64,000 nt of DNA from Mesorhizobium plurifarium. Lineage in GTDB: Bacteria > Pseudomonadota > Alphaproteobacteria > Rhizobiales > Rhizobiaceae. Positions 1 to 7,846 of the stretch are shown one piece after another. Numbering within the stretch: position 1 is the stretch's first letter; each line of letters opens with the position of its first letter. The notes under the pieces were generated by a model, which did not search any database, had not been told where the DNA came from, and saw nothing but the letters and a program-made list of their open reading frames with translations. The stretch is taken from contig CCNB01000002.1 in the NCBI GenBank assembly GCA_000824785.1, positions 59,384 through 123,383 of the forward strand, written 5' to 3'. A program made the position numbers and the translations under genes.

Positions 1-26
1 CCGGCTCACTGCGACTAAGAGGACCG

Positions 27-236
27 ATGAAAAAGACAAGCAAGAGCCTCAAGCCGAGCGAGTCGGGCCACGTTCTTGGACATCGTACCTTCGCCGCTAT
101 AACGGCCGTCGAGGGGATTAGCCTTGACGCGGTCAGCCGAAAGCGTCTCGCCGACATGAAAAAGCGCAATCTTTCACCTGACGATCAACGCTCCGAGGTC
201 ATACGCGCCTACCTGAGCGCCAAGTCGCGTGGGTGA
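27..236 (+). CDS. VbhA-like antitoxin of a Fic toxin
   Basis: A 69-residue helical protein placed directly before a Fic-domain gene, with its stop codon overlapping the next start (TGATG). Class I Fic modules consist of a small antitoxin that inserts a helix carrying an (S/T)xxxE(G/N) motif into the Fic active site, where its Glu blocks productive ATP binding. Here residues 27-31 read TAVEG, and the downstream pattern of charged helices resembles VbhA. The Thr is three rather than four residues before the Glu, so the motif is not a perfect match. A GAGGA ribosome-binding site precedes the ATG. The function is inferred from gene order and family resemblance. Confidence 0.75.
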   Translation: MKKTSKSLKPSESGHVLGHRTFAAITAVEGISLDAVSRKRLADMKKRNLSPDDQRSEVIRAYLSAKSRG

Positions 237-811
237 TGGCTGTCGGCTACGACGCTTTCGACGACCCTTATTCTTACAAGGGCACCGCCACACTCAAGAA
301 CAAGCTCGGTCTGCGGGATGCTTCGCTACTCGAAGCGTTCGAGCTTGAGATGACCGCGCTGCGTGCTCGCGAACCGCTGCCGAGAGGTAAGTTCGATGCT
401 GCTCACTACCGGCGCACGCACCACCACCTGTTTCAGGACGTGTATAGTTGGGCAGGCAAGTACCGCACCGTGCGCACAGCAAAAGGCGGCAATCCATTCT
501 GCTATCCCGAGTATATCGACAGCGAAATGACAAAGCTTTTCGCCACGCTTCCGGCGGCGATCAGTGCGATCGATTCCGAACAGTTCATCTCAGAGGCCGC
601 CCAGTTCTTGGGTGAGCTCAACGCGATCCACCCGTTCCGCGAGGGCAACGGTCGATCGCAACTGACGTTTATGGCGATGCTCGGCGAAGAGTCGGGATTC
701 CGTTTCGATTTTTCGCGTGTCAAGCGCAGCACGTTCATGCCGGCGATGATTGCGAGCTACGCGCGAGAACTCAAGCTGCTCCGCGCCGAACTCAGGAGCC
801 TGTTGCGCTGA
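236..811 (+). CDS. Fic-domain protein (putative AMP-transferase toxin)
   Basis: A 191-residue Fic protein with an intact catalytic motif HPFREGNGR at about residues 132-140. The His acts as general base, the acidic residue binds Mg, and the GNGR loop binds the nucleotide phosphates. Fic enzymes of this type transfer AMP to hydroxyl side chains of target proteins, often DNA gyrase or topoisomerase IV in bacterial toxin-antitoxin modules. A GTG three bases upstream is an alternative start, but the ATG at 236 overlaps the antitoxin stop, which suggests translational coupling. The pair probably acts as an addiction module for the mobile region. The target cannot be told from the sequence. Confidence 0.9.
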   Translation: MAVGYDAFDDPYSYKGTATLKNKLGLRDASLLEAFELEMTALRAREPLPRGKFDAAHYRRTHHHLFQDVYSWAGKYRTVRTAKGGNPFCYPEYIDSEMTKLFATLPAAISAIDSEQFISEAAQFLGELNAIHPFREGNGRSQLTFMAMLGEESGFRFDFSRVKRSTFMPAMIASYARELKLLRAELRSLLR

Positions 812-1016
812 AGAAGCTTTGATGCGGAGCGCTTGAACAGCCCAATTATTAAGGCGTGTGTACACAGGATTGGCGATGCTCCAACCCGGATCAGCGCCTC
901 CCTTTGTCGGGACGGAACGTGTTCTGCATTTGTGCCTCGAAAGTCGCATAAAGGGCATTGTCGAATTCGCGACCTACGTCGTCTAACGAGGGGCCTCGAT
1001 TTGATTGGGGCGAGCC
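812..1016. other. Intergenic stretch after the Fic gene
   Basis: About 200 bases between the Fic gene and the convergent membrane-protein gene. No credible coding region, hairpin terminator or repeat was recognised. Confidence 0.4.
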
Positions 1017-1787
1017 CTAAGGGGTCCCGCCTGCAAGTTGGTCGTGGATGCGTGCGCCGACCACACAGAAGCTTTTCACCGCGTCCTTGTAGGACTGCAA
1101 GGTCTGGCGCATATGCGCCAGATGTGTCTGCCGCATTGTCTCCAAGTCTTGCATCGCTTTGGCATATCGCGCAGCGGCTTCCTGCGGTGTTTCCGGTTTC
1201 GGCGGGCCATCGGGCATCGGGAGGATGAGAGGCGGAAGGCCGCGCGGGGTCTGTATTGCCAGGAGCCTATAGTCGTTTGCTAGGCGACCATAATCGCTCA
1301 ACGTTGATTGGATGCCGACCAGTTGCCGAACGAGATCGCGAAAATCATCCGCCGGAATGACTTTGAGGCTCTCTGCATCCTGCTGGATGTTCAAGAGGGC
1401 AATCCCGAGGGAGGGGACGAAAACGGGCTGCTGGTCGATCTGCACCCCGGCCAGCGTTTTGTTGATCGCTTCGCATTCCTGACCAGCGATCTGCAGAAAA
1501 CCGACGACACGGTCCTTCTGTTCGCGCGAAGCGCGCCAGTTATCGAGATACAGGGCTGCCGGGACACCGAACAGCGTGGTGAAGATCGGCAGCAGGAGGA
1601 GAGCGATCCACGGATTCTCGATCATACTACGTTTCTGGCTGGCCGCGACTTTGACATCCGACGATTTTGACGGACTATTTGCTTCAGCCGACGCAGGCAC
1701 TGGCCTCGTGCCGGTTTTCTCCACTTTAGGTCGAGACGACCCTTGTCGTTTCTCGTTGGCGCCAGCCAAGCGTTTCCCTCGCGTCAT
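1017..1787 (-). CDS. Hypothetical single-pass membrane protein
   Basis: A 256-residue protein of unknown function. The N-terminal 55 residues are basic and low in complexity (rich in Lys, Ser, Pro and Ala). One hydrophobic segment follows at about residues 58-80, then a largely helical soluble domain with a Pro-rich loop (PPLILPMPDGPPKPETP) and a C-terminal helical stretch. The ATG at 1787 was chosen over an upstream in-frame start because an AGAGGGG ribosome-binding site lies about eight bases before it. It is on the strand opposite its neighbours, between the Fic module and the LuxR gene. Its TM-then-helix architecture resembles the proteins at 5089 and 8988, but no homology is claimed. Confidence 0.7.
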   Translation of the reverse strand: MTRGKRLAGANEKRQGSSRPKVEKTGTRPVPASAEANSPSKSSDVKVAASQKRSMIENPWIALLLLPIFTTLFGVPAALYLDNWRASREQKDRVVGFLQIAGQECEAINKTLAGVQIDQQPVFVPSLGIALLNIQQDAESLKVIPADDFRDLVRQLVGIQSTLSDYGRLANDYRLLAIQTPRGLPPLILPMPDGPPKPETPQEAAARYAKAMQDLETMRQTHLAHMRQTLQSYKDAVKSFCVVGARIHDQLAGGTP

Positions 1788-1945
1788 CGCGGACCCCTCT
1801 AGATCAGCAGCGCCAGCTATCGCATCAGGCAAGCATTGATAGGCTGCCGAGGCTTGCCCTGGACGACCTGATATCACGGGCTTTTGCGTATGCGAGTCTT
1901 CTAAAATAAGCTATAGATTGTTCGTGCGGGAGACGGGGCTCTGGC

Positions 1946-2668
1946 ATGATCGATTCTGATGTATTCGACTTTGTCGAGCGGTGCCGGAAGCACACGGCTA
2001 CAGGGCCGCTTTTGTGCGATCTGCTCGGGACAGTAACAAAGCTTGGATTCGAGCATCTTATATTGAGTGGCGTGCCCCTGGGCGGGCAGAAACTCGCGCC
2101 GATGGTAGAATTGAACGGCTGGCCGGAAGGCTGGTTCGAGCGCTATGTGGAAGCCGAGCATGCCGCCGTGGACGGCGTCTGCATCTATTCGGCCAAGACG
2201 TTGAAGCCGTTCCTTTGGTCCGATGTACCCGCCAGATGGTCTGGGACGGAAGCTTCGCGGCGCGTCGCCGGCGAAGCGACGGAGTTCGGCATCTGGAGCG
2301 GCTTCGCCGTGCCGATGCTGAGTGTCCACCACTGGCAATCGGTGCTGTCATTTGCCTCCTCGCAAAAGACCTGCAATCTGTCTGCGCGCCAGCAGGTGCA
2401 GCTTGTAACCATGGCGGTCTACGCCGGCATGACGATCCAGTCCTTTTCCAATGACGCCGGAGACGGCGAGGGGCCGCTGACTGACCGGGAAAAGGAAGTG
2501 CTGCTGTGGGCGGCGGCCGGCAAGACTTCGTCCGAAACTTCGCAGATCCTCGGCCTAACGGAGCGCACCGTCAAATGGCACGCCACAAGGGCCCGCGAGG
2601 CCTTCGGCGTCGCCACTACCACGCAGGCCGTCGTCGAGGCGGTGCGCCGGCGCCTGATTCATCCTTGA
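1946..2668 (+). CDS. LuxR-family quorum-sensing regulator (TraR/MrtR-like)
   Basis: A 240-residue regulator with an N-terminal autoinducer-binding domain and a C-terminal LuxR/GerE helix-turn-helix (about residues 172-235; LTDREKEVLLWAAAGKTSSE, then LTERTVKWHATRA). The sensing domain keeps family positions: Trp and Tyr in NGWPEGWFERY, the nearby Asp in AVDGV, and the Trp in PFLWSDV. These line the acyl-homoserine-lactone pocket in TraR and LasR. Immediately downstream are a lux-box-like palindrome and a luxI-type synthase, so this is probably the cognate AHL-responsive activator. In mesorhizobial conjugative elements such regulators control transfer. Whether it also controls the downstream hydrolase genes is inference. 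Confidence 0.92.
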   Translation: MIDSDVFDFVERCRKHTATGPLLCDLLGTVTKLGFEHLILSGVPLGGQKLAPMVELNGWPEGWFERYVEAEHAAVDGVCIYSAKTLKPFLWSDVPARWSGTEASRRVAGEATEFGIWSGFAVPMLSVHHWQSVLSFASSQKTCNLSARQQVQLVTMAVYAGMTIQSFSNDAGDGEGPLTDREKEVLLWAAAGKTSSETSQILGLTERTVKWHATRAREAFGVATTTQAVVEAVRRRLIHP

Positions 2669-2675
2669 GCCAGTC

Positions 2676-2695
2676 AACTGTCCGATCGGACAGGT
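2676..2695. promoter_or_regulatory. lux/tra-box-like palindromic operator
   Basis: A perfect 16-base palindrome CTGTCCGATCGGACAG at 2678-2693, extending to 20 bases with one mismatched pair. It lies between the luxR stop and the luxI start, about 58 bases before the luxI ATG. LuxR-type regulators bind 18-20 base inverted repeats of this shape. That makes it the likely activator site for autoinduction of the synthase. Confidence 0.8.
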
Positions 2696-2720
2696 GACGC
2701 AAATTAGAACGGCTGCAACT

Positions 2721-2745
2721 ATCCCCCCAAGAACGATCGGGGGAT
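2721..2745 (+). promoter_or_regulatory. Leader hairpin covering the luxI ribosome-binding site
   Basis: ATCCCCC at 2721-2727 is perfectly complementary to GGGGGAT at 2739-2745, with an 11-base loop. The right arm is the purine-rich sequence that would serve as Shine-Dalgarno for the ATG at 2752, eight bases away. A folded leader would hide it. Translational control of the synthase is an inference. Confidence 0.5.
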
Positions 2746-2751
2746 CGCGCG

Positions 2752-3411
2752 ATGATTACGGCTCATGTCGTCAATGCGCAGAACAGGCATCTCTACGAAA
2801 ACGAATTCGACGAGTTTCTGCGCCGCCGGCACGACTTCTTCGTCCATCAAAAACGTTGGCGCCCTCCGAGCCCAGACGGTCGCGAACTAGACCAGTTCGA
2901 TACTGACGCGGCGACCTACCTACTCGGCATGGAAGAGGGTCGCGTCGTGACCTCGGCCCGATTGATCCCAACGAGCGAGCCGCACATGGTCTCAGAGGTC
3001 TTTCCTCACATGTGCGAGAAATCGGGCGTTCCAAGGCGTCCTGACTGGGCCGAATGGACCCGCACCTTCGTCGTACCCGAAAAGCGTTCGACCGGGCTGA
3101 GGGGCACGCTGACGCAGCTCTGCTGCGCGGTCATGGAATACGCCCTCGACGAAGGCCTGAGCGCTGTCGGCGGCGTCCAGGAGACTTACTTTATGCCCCA
3201 CCACGGCGCGCTGAAGTGGCACGCCAAGCCGCTAGGCATGGCCAGGGAAGAAAACGGCGAGTGGTACATCGTGGCATATATCGAAGTGAATGAGGCGGCA
3301 TTAGCCAGTGTCCGCAAAATACTCGGATTAGATCGTTCGCTGTTGGTTCGGCGGGGCATCCAACTCCCATTCGTCAAGGTCAATAGGCACTTGGCTGAGG
3401 TTGCTCGCTGA
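2752..3411 (+). CDS. Acyl-homoserine-lactone synthase (LuxI family)
   Basis: A 219-residue LuxI-type enzyme that makes an N-acyl-homoserine lactone from S-adenosylmethionine and an acyl-ACP. Conserved family positions are present: Arg26, Phe30 and Trp36 (RRRHDFFVHQKRW), the DxFDxD acidic cluster near residues 47-52, Arg70 in VVTSARLIP, and the Glu/Arg pair in WAEWTRTFV near residues 101-104. It follows the luxR-type gene and is preceded by a lux-box palindrome and a GGGGG ribosome-binding site. It may share a transcript with the downstream peptidase gene, whose start lies about 70 bases beyond its stop. The acyl chain cannot be predicted from sequence alone. Confidence 0.93.
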   Translation: MITAHVVNAQNRHLYENEFDEFLRRRHDFFVHQKRWRPPSPDGRELDQFDTDAATYLLGMEEGRVVTSARLIPTSEPHMVSEVFPHMCEKSGVPRRPDWAEWTRTFVVPEKRSTGLRGTLTQLCCAVMEYALDEGLSAVGGVQETYFMPHHGALKWHAKPLGMAREENGEWYIVAYIEVNEAALASVRKILGLDRSLLVRRGIQLPFVKVNRHLAEVAR

Positions 3412-3478
3412 AAATAGAACAAGCGACCCGCTTGAAACATGTGGTCTGAGCCAAGCAAAACCAGGGAGGAACATCGAG

Positions 3479-5053
3479 ATGCCGGCCCAATATGTTGAAA
3501 TTCCTGGCAGCAACCGAGAGCCACCTGTCGGATCGGCACCAATAGCCTCCGTGCACGCCACCAATCCGCGCGAGCAAATCGAAGTGAGTGTGTACGTCAA
3601 AGACGAAGGTGGCGACCCGCTACTGAAGATGAAACCTGGGGCCGTACCGCCTTCCACCACCGAGTCCACCGCGGCGCGGGATAGCGCAGCGTTCGACAAG
3701 GTTCGCAAATTTGCCAGCGAAGCTGGCTTGTCGGTAGTGCTGCAGGATCCCGCTCGGCGGCTGATAAAGCTTGCCGGCCCAGCTGATAAGCTCGAAGCTG
3801 CTTTCAGAACAAAACTGCACTATTACAACGATGGCAAGAACGCATTCAGAGCGCGATCTGGCAGCCTTTCGGCACCTGCCGACGTTGTCGGCAGCATTGA
3901 AGCTGTCCTTGGTCTAGACACCCGACCTATCGCCAAACAAAAGCTCACCCGCGGGGCCAATCCTCACGTGGTGACCGGTCATCTGCCAAACGAAGTAGGG
4001 CGTTTTTACAACTTTCCCCAAACCAAAGGGCTTGGCGCCGGACAATGCATCGCGCTCATTGAACTTGGCGGAGGTTATCGCGACAGCGACAATCGGCTCG
4101 CCTTCGAGACTATGCGGCTGCCGGTCCCTACGGTGACTGCTATCTCGGTATCGGGGGGAGGCAATAATCCTGGACCGGATCCAAACGCGGATGGAGAAGT
4201 CGCGCTCGACATTCAAGTTGCTGGCGGGGCCGCACCGGGCGCCAAGATCGCCGTTTATTTCGCACCAAATACCATCCAGGGCTTCGTCGACGCGATAACC
4301 CGTGCCGTCAACGACGCCCAGAACAGACCGTCGGTTATTTCCATCAGCTGGGGCTCGCCCGAATCGCAATGGACCGGGCAGGGCTTGGCGGCGATGAACT
4401 TTGCATTGAAAGATGCCGCAACGCGCGGAGTAACCGTGTTTGCTGCTGCCGGCGACAACCTGGCTACAGATGGCGTTGGCGATGGCCACGGGCACGTCGA
4501 TTTCCCAGCGTCATCGCCCTATGCCGTTGGTTGTGGAGGCACCTTTATCGATACCGCCAAGGGGAAAATTACGGGTGAGGCCGTTTGGAACCACGGCGGG
4601 TCTGGCACTGGCGGCGGAATTAGCGACCGGTTCGACGCCCCGGGATACCAGGCGAACGTCCAGTTCCCGCCCTCGGTCAACCCTCGCCAGGGAAAAGGGA
4701 GGGGAGTGCCGGACGTCGCGGGTGACGCCGATCCGCGGAGCGGCTATCGAATTGTCGTCGCGGGGAGCGGTGCCACGATCGGAGGGACGAGCGCGGTCGC
4801 GCCACTATGGGCCGGATTGATCGCCCTGATCAACGAAGCGTGCGGTCGCCCGCTTGGCTTCATTCAACCGTACCTTTACGGCGCCCCGCAGGCATTCAGC
4901 CAGATCACCAAAGGCGACAATAAGGACAACGGCGTAGGCTACTCCGCTGGCGGCGGTTGGAATGCATGCACCGGGCTCGGAGCACCCAAAGGCGAAGACC
5001 TTCTCACAGTATTCAAATCGGCGATCGGAGCTGTCAATGCTCCCCTGGCCTAG
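3479..5053 (+). CDS. S53 family serine-carboxyl peptidase (sedolisin/kumamolisin-like)
   Basis: A 524-residue peptidase with an N-terminal activation prodomain (about residues 1-150, beginning with the usual IPGSNREP element) and a subtilisin-fold catalytic domain. The S53 triad is visible as Glu240 and Asp244 (DGEVALDIQ) and Ser438 (GGTSAVAP). The oxyanion Asp is Asp326 (AAAGDN). The C-terminal Asp/Gly-rich segment near 480-500 fits the calcium site. Sedolisins are acid-active endopeptidases. No signal peptide or lipobox is seen, so export would need another route. The ATG at 3479 has an AGGGAGGA ribosome-binding site; an in-frame upstream start at 3401 would overlap luxI and lacks one. Confidence 0.9.
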   Translation: MPAQYVEIPGSNREPPVGSAPIASVHATNPREQIEVSVYVKDEGGDPLLKMKPGAVPPSTTESTAARDSAAFDKVRKFASEAGLSVVLQDPARRLIKLAGPADKLEAAFRTKLHYYNDGKNAFRARSGSLSAPADVVGSIEAVLGLDTRPIAKQKLTRGANPHVVTGHLPNEVGRFYNFPQTKGLGAGQCIALIELGGGYRDSDNRLAFETMRLPVPTVTAISVSGGGNNPGPDPNADGEVALDIQVAGGAAPGAKIAVYFAPNTIQGFVDAITRAVNDAQNRPSVISISWGSPESQWTGQGLAAMNFALKDAATRGVTVFAAAGDNLATDGVGDGHGHVDFPASSPYAVGCGGTFIDTAKGKITGEAVWNHGGSGTGGGISDRFDAPGYQANVQFPPSVNPRQGKGRGVPDVAGDADPRSGYRIVVAGSGATIGGTSAVAPLWAGLIALINEACGRPLGFIQPYLYGAPQAFSQITKGDNKDNGVGYSAGGGWNACTGLGAPKGEDLLTVFKSAIGAVNAPLA

Positions 5054-5088
5054 CCAGTGTAGAAAAATCGTCAAATAGGAGCGGATGA

Positions 5089-5571
5089 GTGCAAAAAATT
5101 GATCGTGCGCTTGGCTTCTGCAGCGCCGGCGCAGCCATTGTTACTGCAATTGCTGCGCTCGCTATTCCAATAGTTCTCTACGCCGACGCGAAGAGAAATA
5201 GGACATTGGATGTTATGAACGATCTTGACACGAAAATATCGGCAATCGTTGCGGAAAAGATACGCCTAGATGCTCTTAACGGGGTGAAGGGCCAACAACG
5301 ATTCGATCCAAAGTACATAGACGGCGACGGTAATTCTGCAGTACAGACACAGGTATACCGGCTCCTGAATCTATATGACTACGTGTGTTTAGGCGGAAAG
5401 ATGAATCTCTTCTCGCTTGACATTATTGGCGAGATGCGAGGAGACGCTTTAAGGCAGACTTGGGCTGACTATGGACCATATATAAAGGCCCATCGTGCGA
5501 ATGGCGAGCAAGACAAAAAGGCCTGGGAAAATTGCGATAGCGTAGCTTTCCCCGCAGGGTCTGCGTCATAA
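5089..5571 (+). CDS. Hypothetical single-pass membrane protein (DUF4760-like)
   Basis: A 160-residue protein with an N-terminal membrane segment at about residues 12-33, a short basic stretch, a helical linker and a compact helical C-terminal domain (LLNLYDYVCLGGKMNLFSLD, then RQTWADYGPYIKAHR). The layout resembles DUF4760-type small membrane proteins, but the family assignment is tentative. It starts with GTG at 5089 behind AGGAGCGG; a nearby ATG at 5085 opens only a tiny out-of-frame peptide. Base composition is more AT-rich than the neighbouring trb genes, consistent with acquired DNA. It lies between the S53 peptidase and the putative cell-wall hydrolase on the same strand. Function is unknown. 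Confidence 0.75.
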   Translation: MQKIDRALGFCSAGAAIVTAIAALAIPIVLYADAKRNRTLDVMNDLDTKISAIVAEKIRLDALNGVKGQQRFDPKYIDGDGNSAVQTQVYRLLNLYDYVCLGGKMNLFSLDIIGEMRGDALRQTWADYGPYIKAHRANGEQDKKAWENCDSVAFPAGSAS

Positions 5572-5635
5572 CAAGCGGATCCCGGAATTTAAAGACTAAG
5601 TGACGTTGCTCTCATGCGCCTATCAGGAGGATCTC

Positions 5636-6703
5636 ATGGCGTTTGTAGTTGCGTGGGTCTCCGGAAAGCGACTGGTAACTTACCGCGATCGATCCGGTAA
5701 TGAACTTACTAAGAAGGACGGCAGTCGCTCCTGGCGCAACAACAACCCCGGCAATATCGCCCGGGGATCGTTTTCCGAAGCCCATGGGTCTATTGGCGAC
5801 GATGGCAAATTTGGAATCTTTCCCGACGAGGAAACCGGCTCGGCCGCAATCGTGGCTCTATTCACCAGCAATTCCTACAAGAACCTTTCGATTCGCGACG
5901 CCTTCTATCGCTACGCGCCGCCAGCCGACAACAATGATACCGAAGCCTATATCGCCGCCGTTACGGCCGCTGTTGGCGTTCCTTCCTCGAAGATCGTGGG
6001 CACGCTGTCGAGTGCTGAGCTCAATAAGCTCGCGGGAGCCATCAAAGTTCATGAGGGATGGACTGTCGGGACGCAAAGTGGCAGTGCCTTATCGCCCCGC
6101 GCGATAAAAAGCGCGACGATCGGCGACCTTGTCGAGAAACTGATCAATCTCGGATCGGATGCCGGCTCGTGTCAGGTGATCCGCCAAAAGGCCAGCCAGG
6201 CCATGGTGCGGATTTACGGAAAGCCGACTTTGCATAACGCCTGCGCCTGTACTTTGAGCCTGTTTCTGCAGAGTGCGGGCTATCCACTCGCCAAGATCGT
6301 GTATGGCGCAGGTGCATTGGCGCAATATCTCAGGCAACACGGATGGCAAAAGGTCGACGTCGGGAACCAGCAGGCCGGTGACGTCGGCGTCTGCCGGGAT
6401 GATGACAAGACTACAGCTGGAGCCGATCACATATTCCTGGTCGTCAAGCGAGCGGACGCCGATCAGATGCTGATCGCGGACAATCAGGAGAGTTTCTCGC
6501 CGCATCCTCGATTTGCTTCAGGCAAAGGACACAAGACGCCAGTCGACTACTTTCTTCGCTATTCAGCCACATCACCGCTTGCCGGTTTCGTTTCCAAGGA
6601 CTCAACGGAAATCGATCTCGATGAGGTCGTGACTTTGGACGAAGACACAGATGATTTGGTGCCGAAGTTCGACGAGCAAGGCGCGCCGCTAGCTAACGGG
6701 TGA
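5636..6703 (+). CDS. Putative two-domain hydrolase: RNNNPGN module plus cysteine-peptidase-like module
   Basis: A 355-residue protein. Residues about 30-145 resemble modules found in phage structural proteins and peptidoglycan-active proteins, with SWRNNNPGNIARG at the start and an EG-containing helix at the end. Residues about 180-310 look like an NlpC/P60- or CHAP-type papain fold: Cys203/Cys205 in HNACACTLSLFL, GDVGVC near 248-253, and His265 in ADHIFLVV. The tail is acidic. No signal peptide is visible. The ATG at 5636 has an ideal AGGAGG six bases upstream. A role in cutting cell walls or peptide bonds is inferred from these motifs; the second-domain assignment is by pattern only. Confidence 0.6.
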   Translation: MAFVVAWVSGKRLVTYRDRSGNELTKKDGSRSWRNNNPGNIARGSFSEAHGSIGDDGKFGIFPDEETGSAAIVALFTSNSYKNLSIRDAFYRYAPPADNNDTEAYIAAVTAAVGVPSSKIVGTLSSAELNKLAGAIKVHEGWTVGTQSGSALSPRAIKSATIGDLVEKLINLGSDAGSCQVIRQKASQAMVRIYGKPTLHNACACTLSLFLQSAGYPLAKIVYGAGALAQYLRQHGWQKVDVGNQQAGDVGVCRDDDKTTAGADHIFLVVKRADADQMLIADNQESFSPHPRFASGKGHKTPVDYFLRYSATSPLAGFVSKDSTEIDLDEVVTLDEDTDDLVPKFDEQGAPLANG

Positions 6704-6783
6704 CGGATATCCGTCCTGGGTTGGCTTTGTGGCGGCAGATAGCTTCCGTCTGCAGATCCAGATTGACGATTGGGGAGAATTTG

Positions 6784-7788
6784 ATGGCCGTCGAAATGGA
6801 CCCTCACGCTCAGATGCAAGCGCAGATAGAGCGCGACCTCGCGGCATGGAACGATGCTCAGCAGAAGCAGTCGATGCGATATCGGGCCGCAAAAGAAGCG
6901 GCGACGGCGCTTCAGGCGGACTTTCATCTAGCGCCGAAACACCTTCTTGCGATCGGCGACTCGTGGTTGGACTACCCCATCGAGGGCAACAATCCGCTGT
7001 CCGGCCCTTCAGATATCAAGATTCAGTTGCAGGCGATCTGCAGCCCATCACCCATCATCTATTCGACGGCGCATCGCGGCGACGCGTCAACCGATGAGAT
7101 GAGCTTGCCGAAGCAGGAACGTATCCTGCAACTGCTGATGGACAAATCGAAGTGGCCGAACGGAAAGCCGGACGCCATCATCGCGTCTGCGGGCGGCAAC
7201 GACGTTGCCGGCAACAACTTCTGTATTTTCCTGAATTACAACGATGGGGCAGCAAGCGGCCTGAACGCGCAGCGATACGCCGGCGTCATGGCTATCGTCA
7301 AATCGAGTTATCTTGCGCTGTTTTCATTGCGCGATCGGCATGCACCAGGCGTGCCGATCTACGGTCATTGCTATGATTTCCCGACCCCAAACGGAGTGCC
7401 AGCGCCGTGCGGATACGGGCCCTGGCTGAAGCCTTCATTGGATTTCTGCAATTGGCCGGCCGGCCCGGGCAAGGTGATTGTTCATGACGCCCTGGCCCAG
7501 TTCAAAGCCATGCTTGATGGATTGGCGGCCGATCCCTCGAACAAATTCCATGTCGTGCCGACGCAAGGGACGCTCAACGACACCCATTGGGCGAACGAAC
7601 TGCATCCAGACCCGACGGGGTTCAGGATGATTGCGCAAAAATTCGCAACCGCGCTTGGAATGAACCAACTGTCACCAGCGCCCGCGTTAGAGGCCAAGGC
7701 TTCTTCCGCGAAGAGGTCCACAAAAACGGCAACGACGAAGAAAGCCCAGGCACGAAAGCGGAAACCTCAGCCTGTGGGCGGCCGATGA
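6784..7788 (+). CDS. SGNH/GDSL-type hydrolase
   Basis: A 334-residue protein with the block order of SGNH hydrolases. Block I LLAIGDSW carries the nucleophile Ser60, a Gly lies in the TAHRGD segment near residue 99, block III is SAGGNDVAG with Asn139, and the catalytic His lies in ANELHPDPTGF near residue 274. The residue three before that His is Asn rather than Asp. These enzymes are esterases or lipases acting on small esters, lipids or acylated glycans. The last 40 residues are rich in Lys, Ala and Thr. No signal peptide is seen. The start at 6784 has GGGGAGAA upstream; the earlier in-frame ATG at 6700 has none. Confidence 0.82.
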   Translation: MAVEMDPHAQMQAQIERDLAAWNDAQQKQSMRYRAAKEAATALQADFHLAPKHLLAIGDSWLDYPIEGNNPLSGPSDIKIQLQAICSPSPIIYSTAHRGDASTDEMSLPKQERILQLLMDKSKWPNGKPDAIIASAGGNDVAGNNFCIFLNYNDGAASGLNAQRYAGVMAIVKSSYLALFSLRDRHAPGVPIYGHCYDFPTPNGVPAPCGYGPWLKPSLDFCNWPAGPGKVIVHDALAQFKAMLDGLAADPSNKFHVVPTQGTLNDTHWANELHPDPTGFRMIAQKFATALGMNQLSPAPALEAKASSAKRSTKTATTKKAQARKRKPQPVGGR

Positions 7789-7846
7789 GATCGGGCTCGC
7801 CAAGAGCCCGACTTTGCCGGGGAGTGAATGTTTTGGGGAGGGCGTT

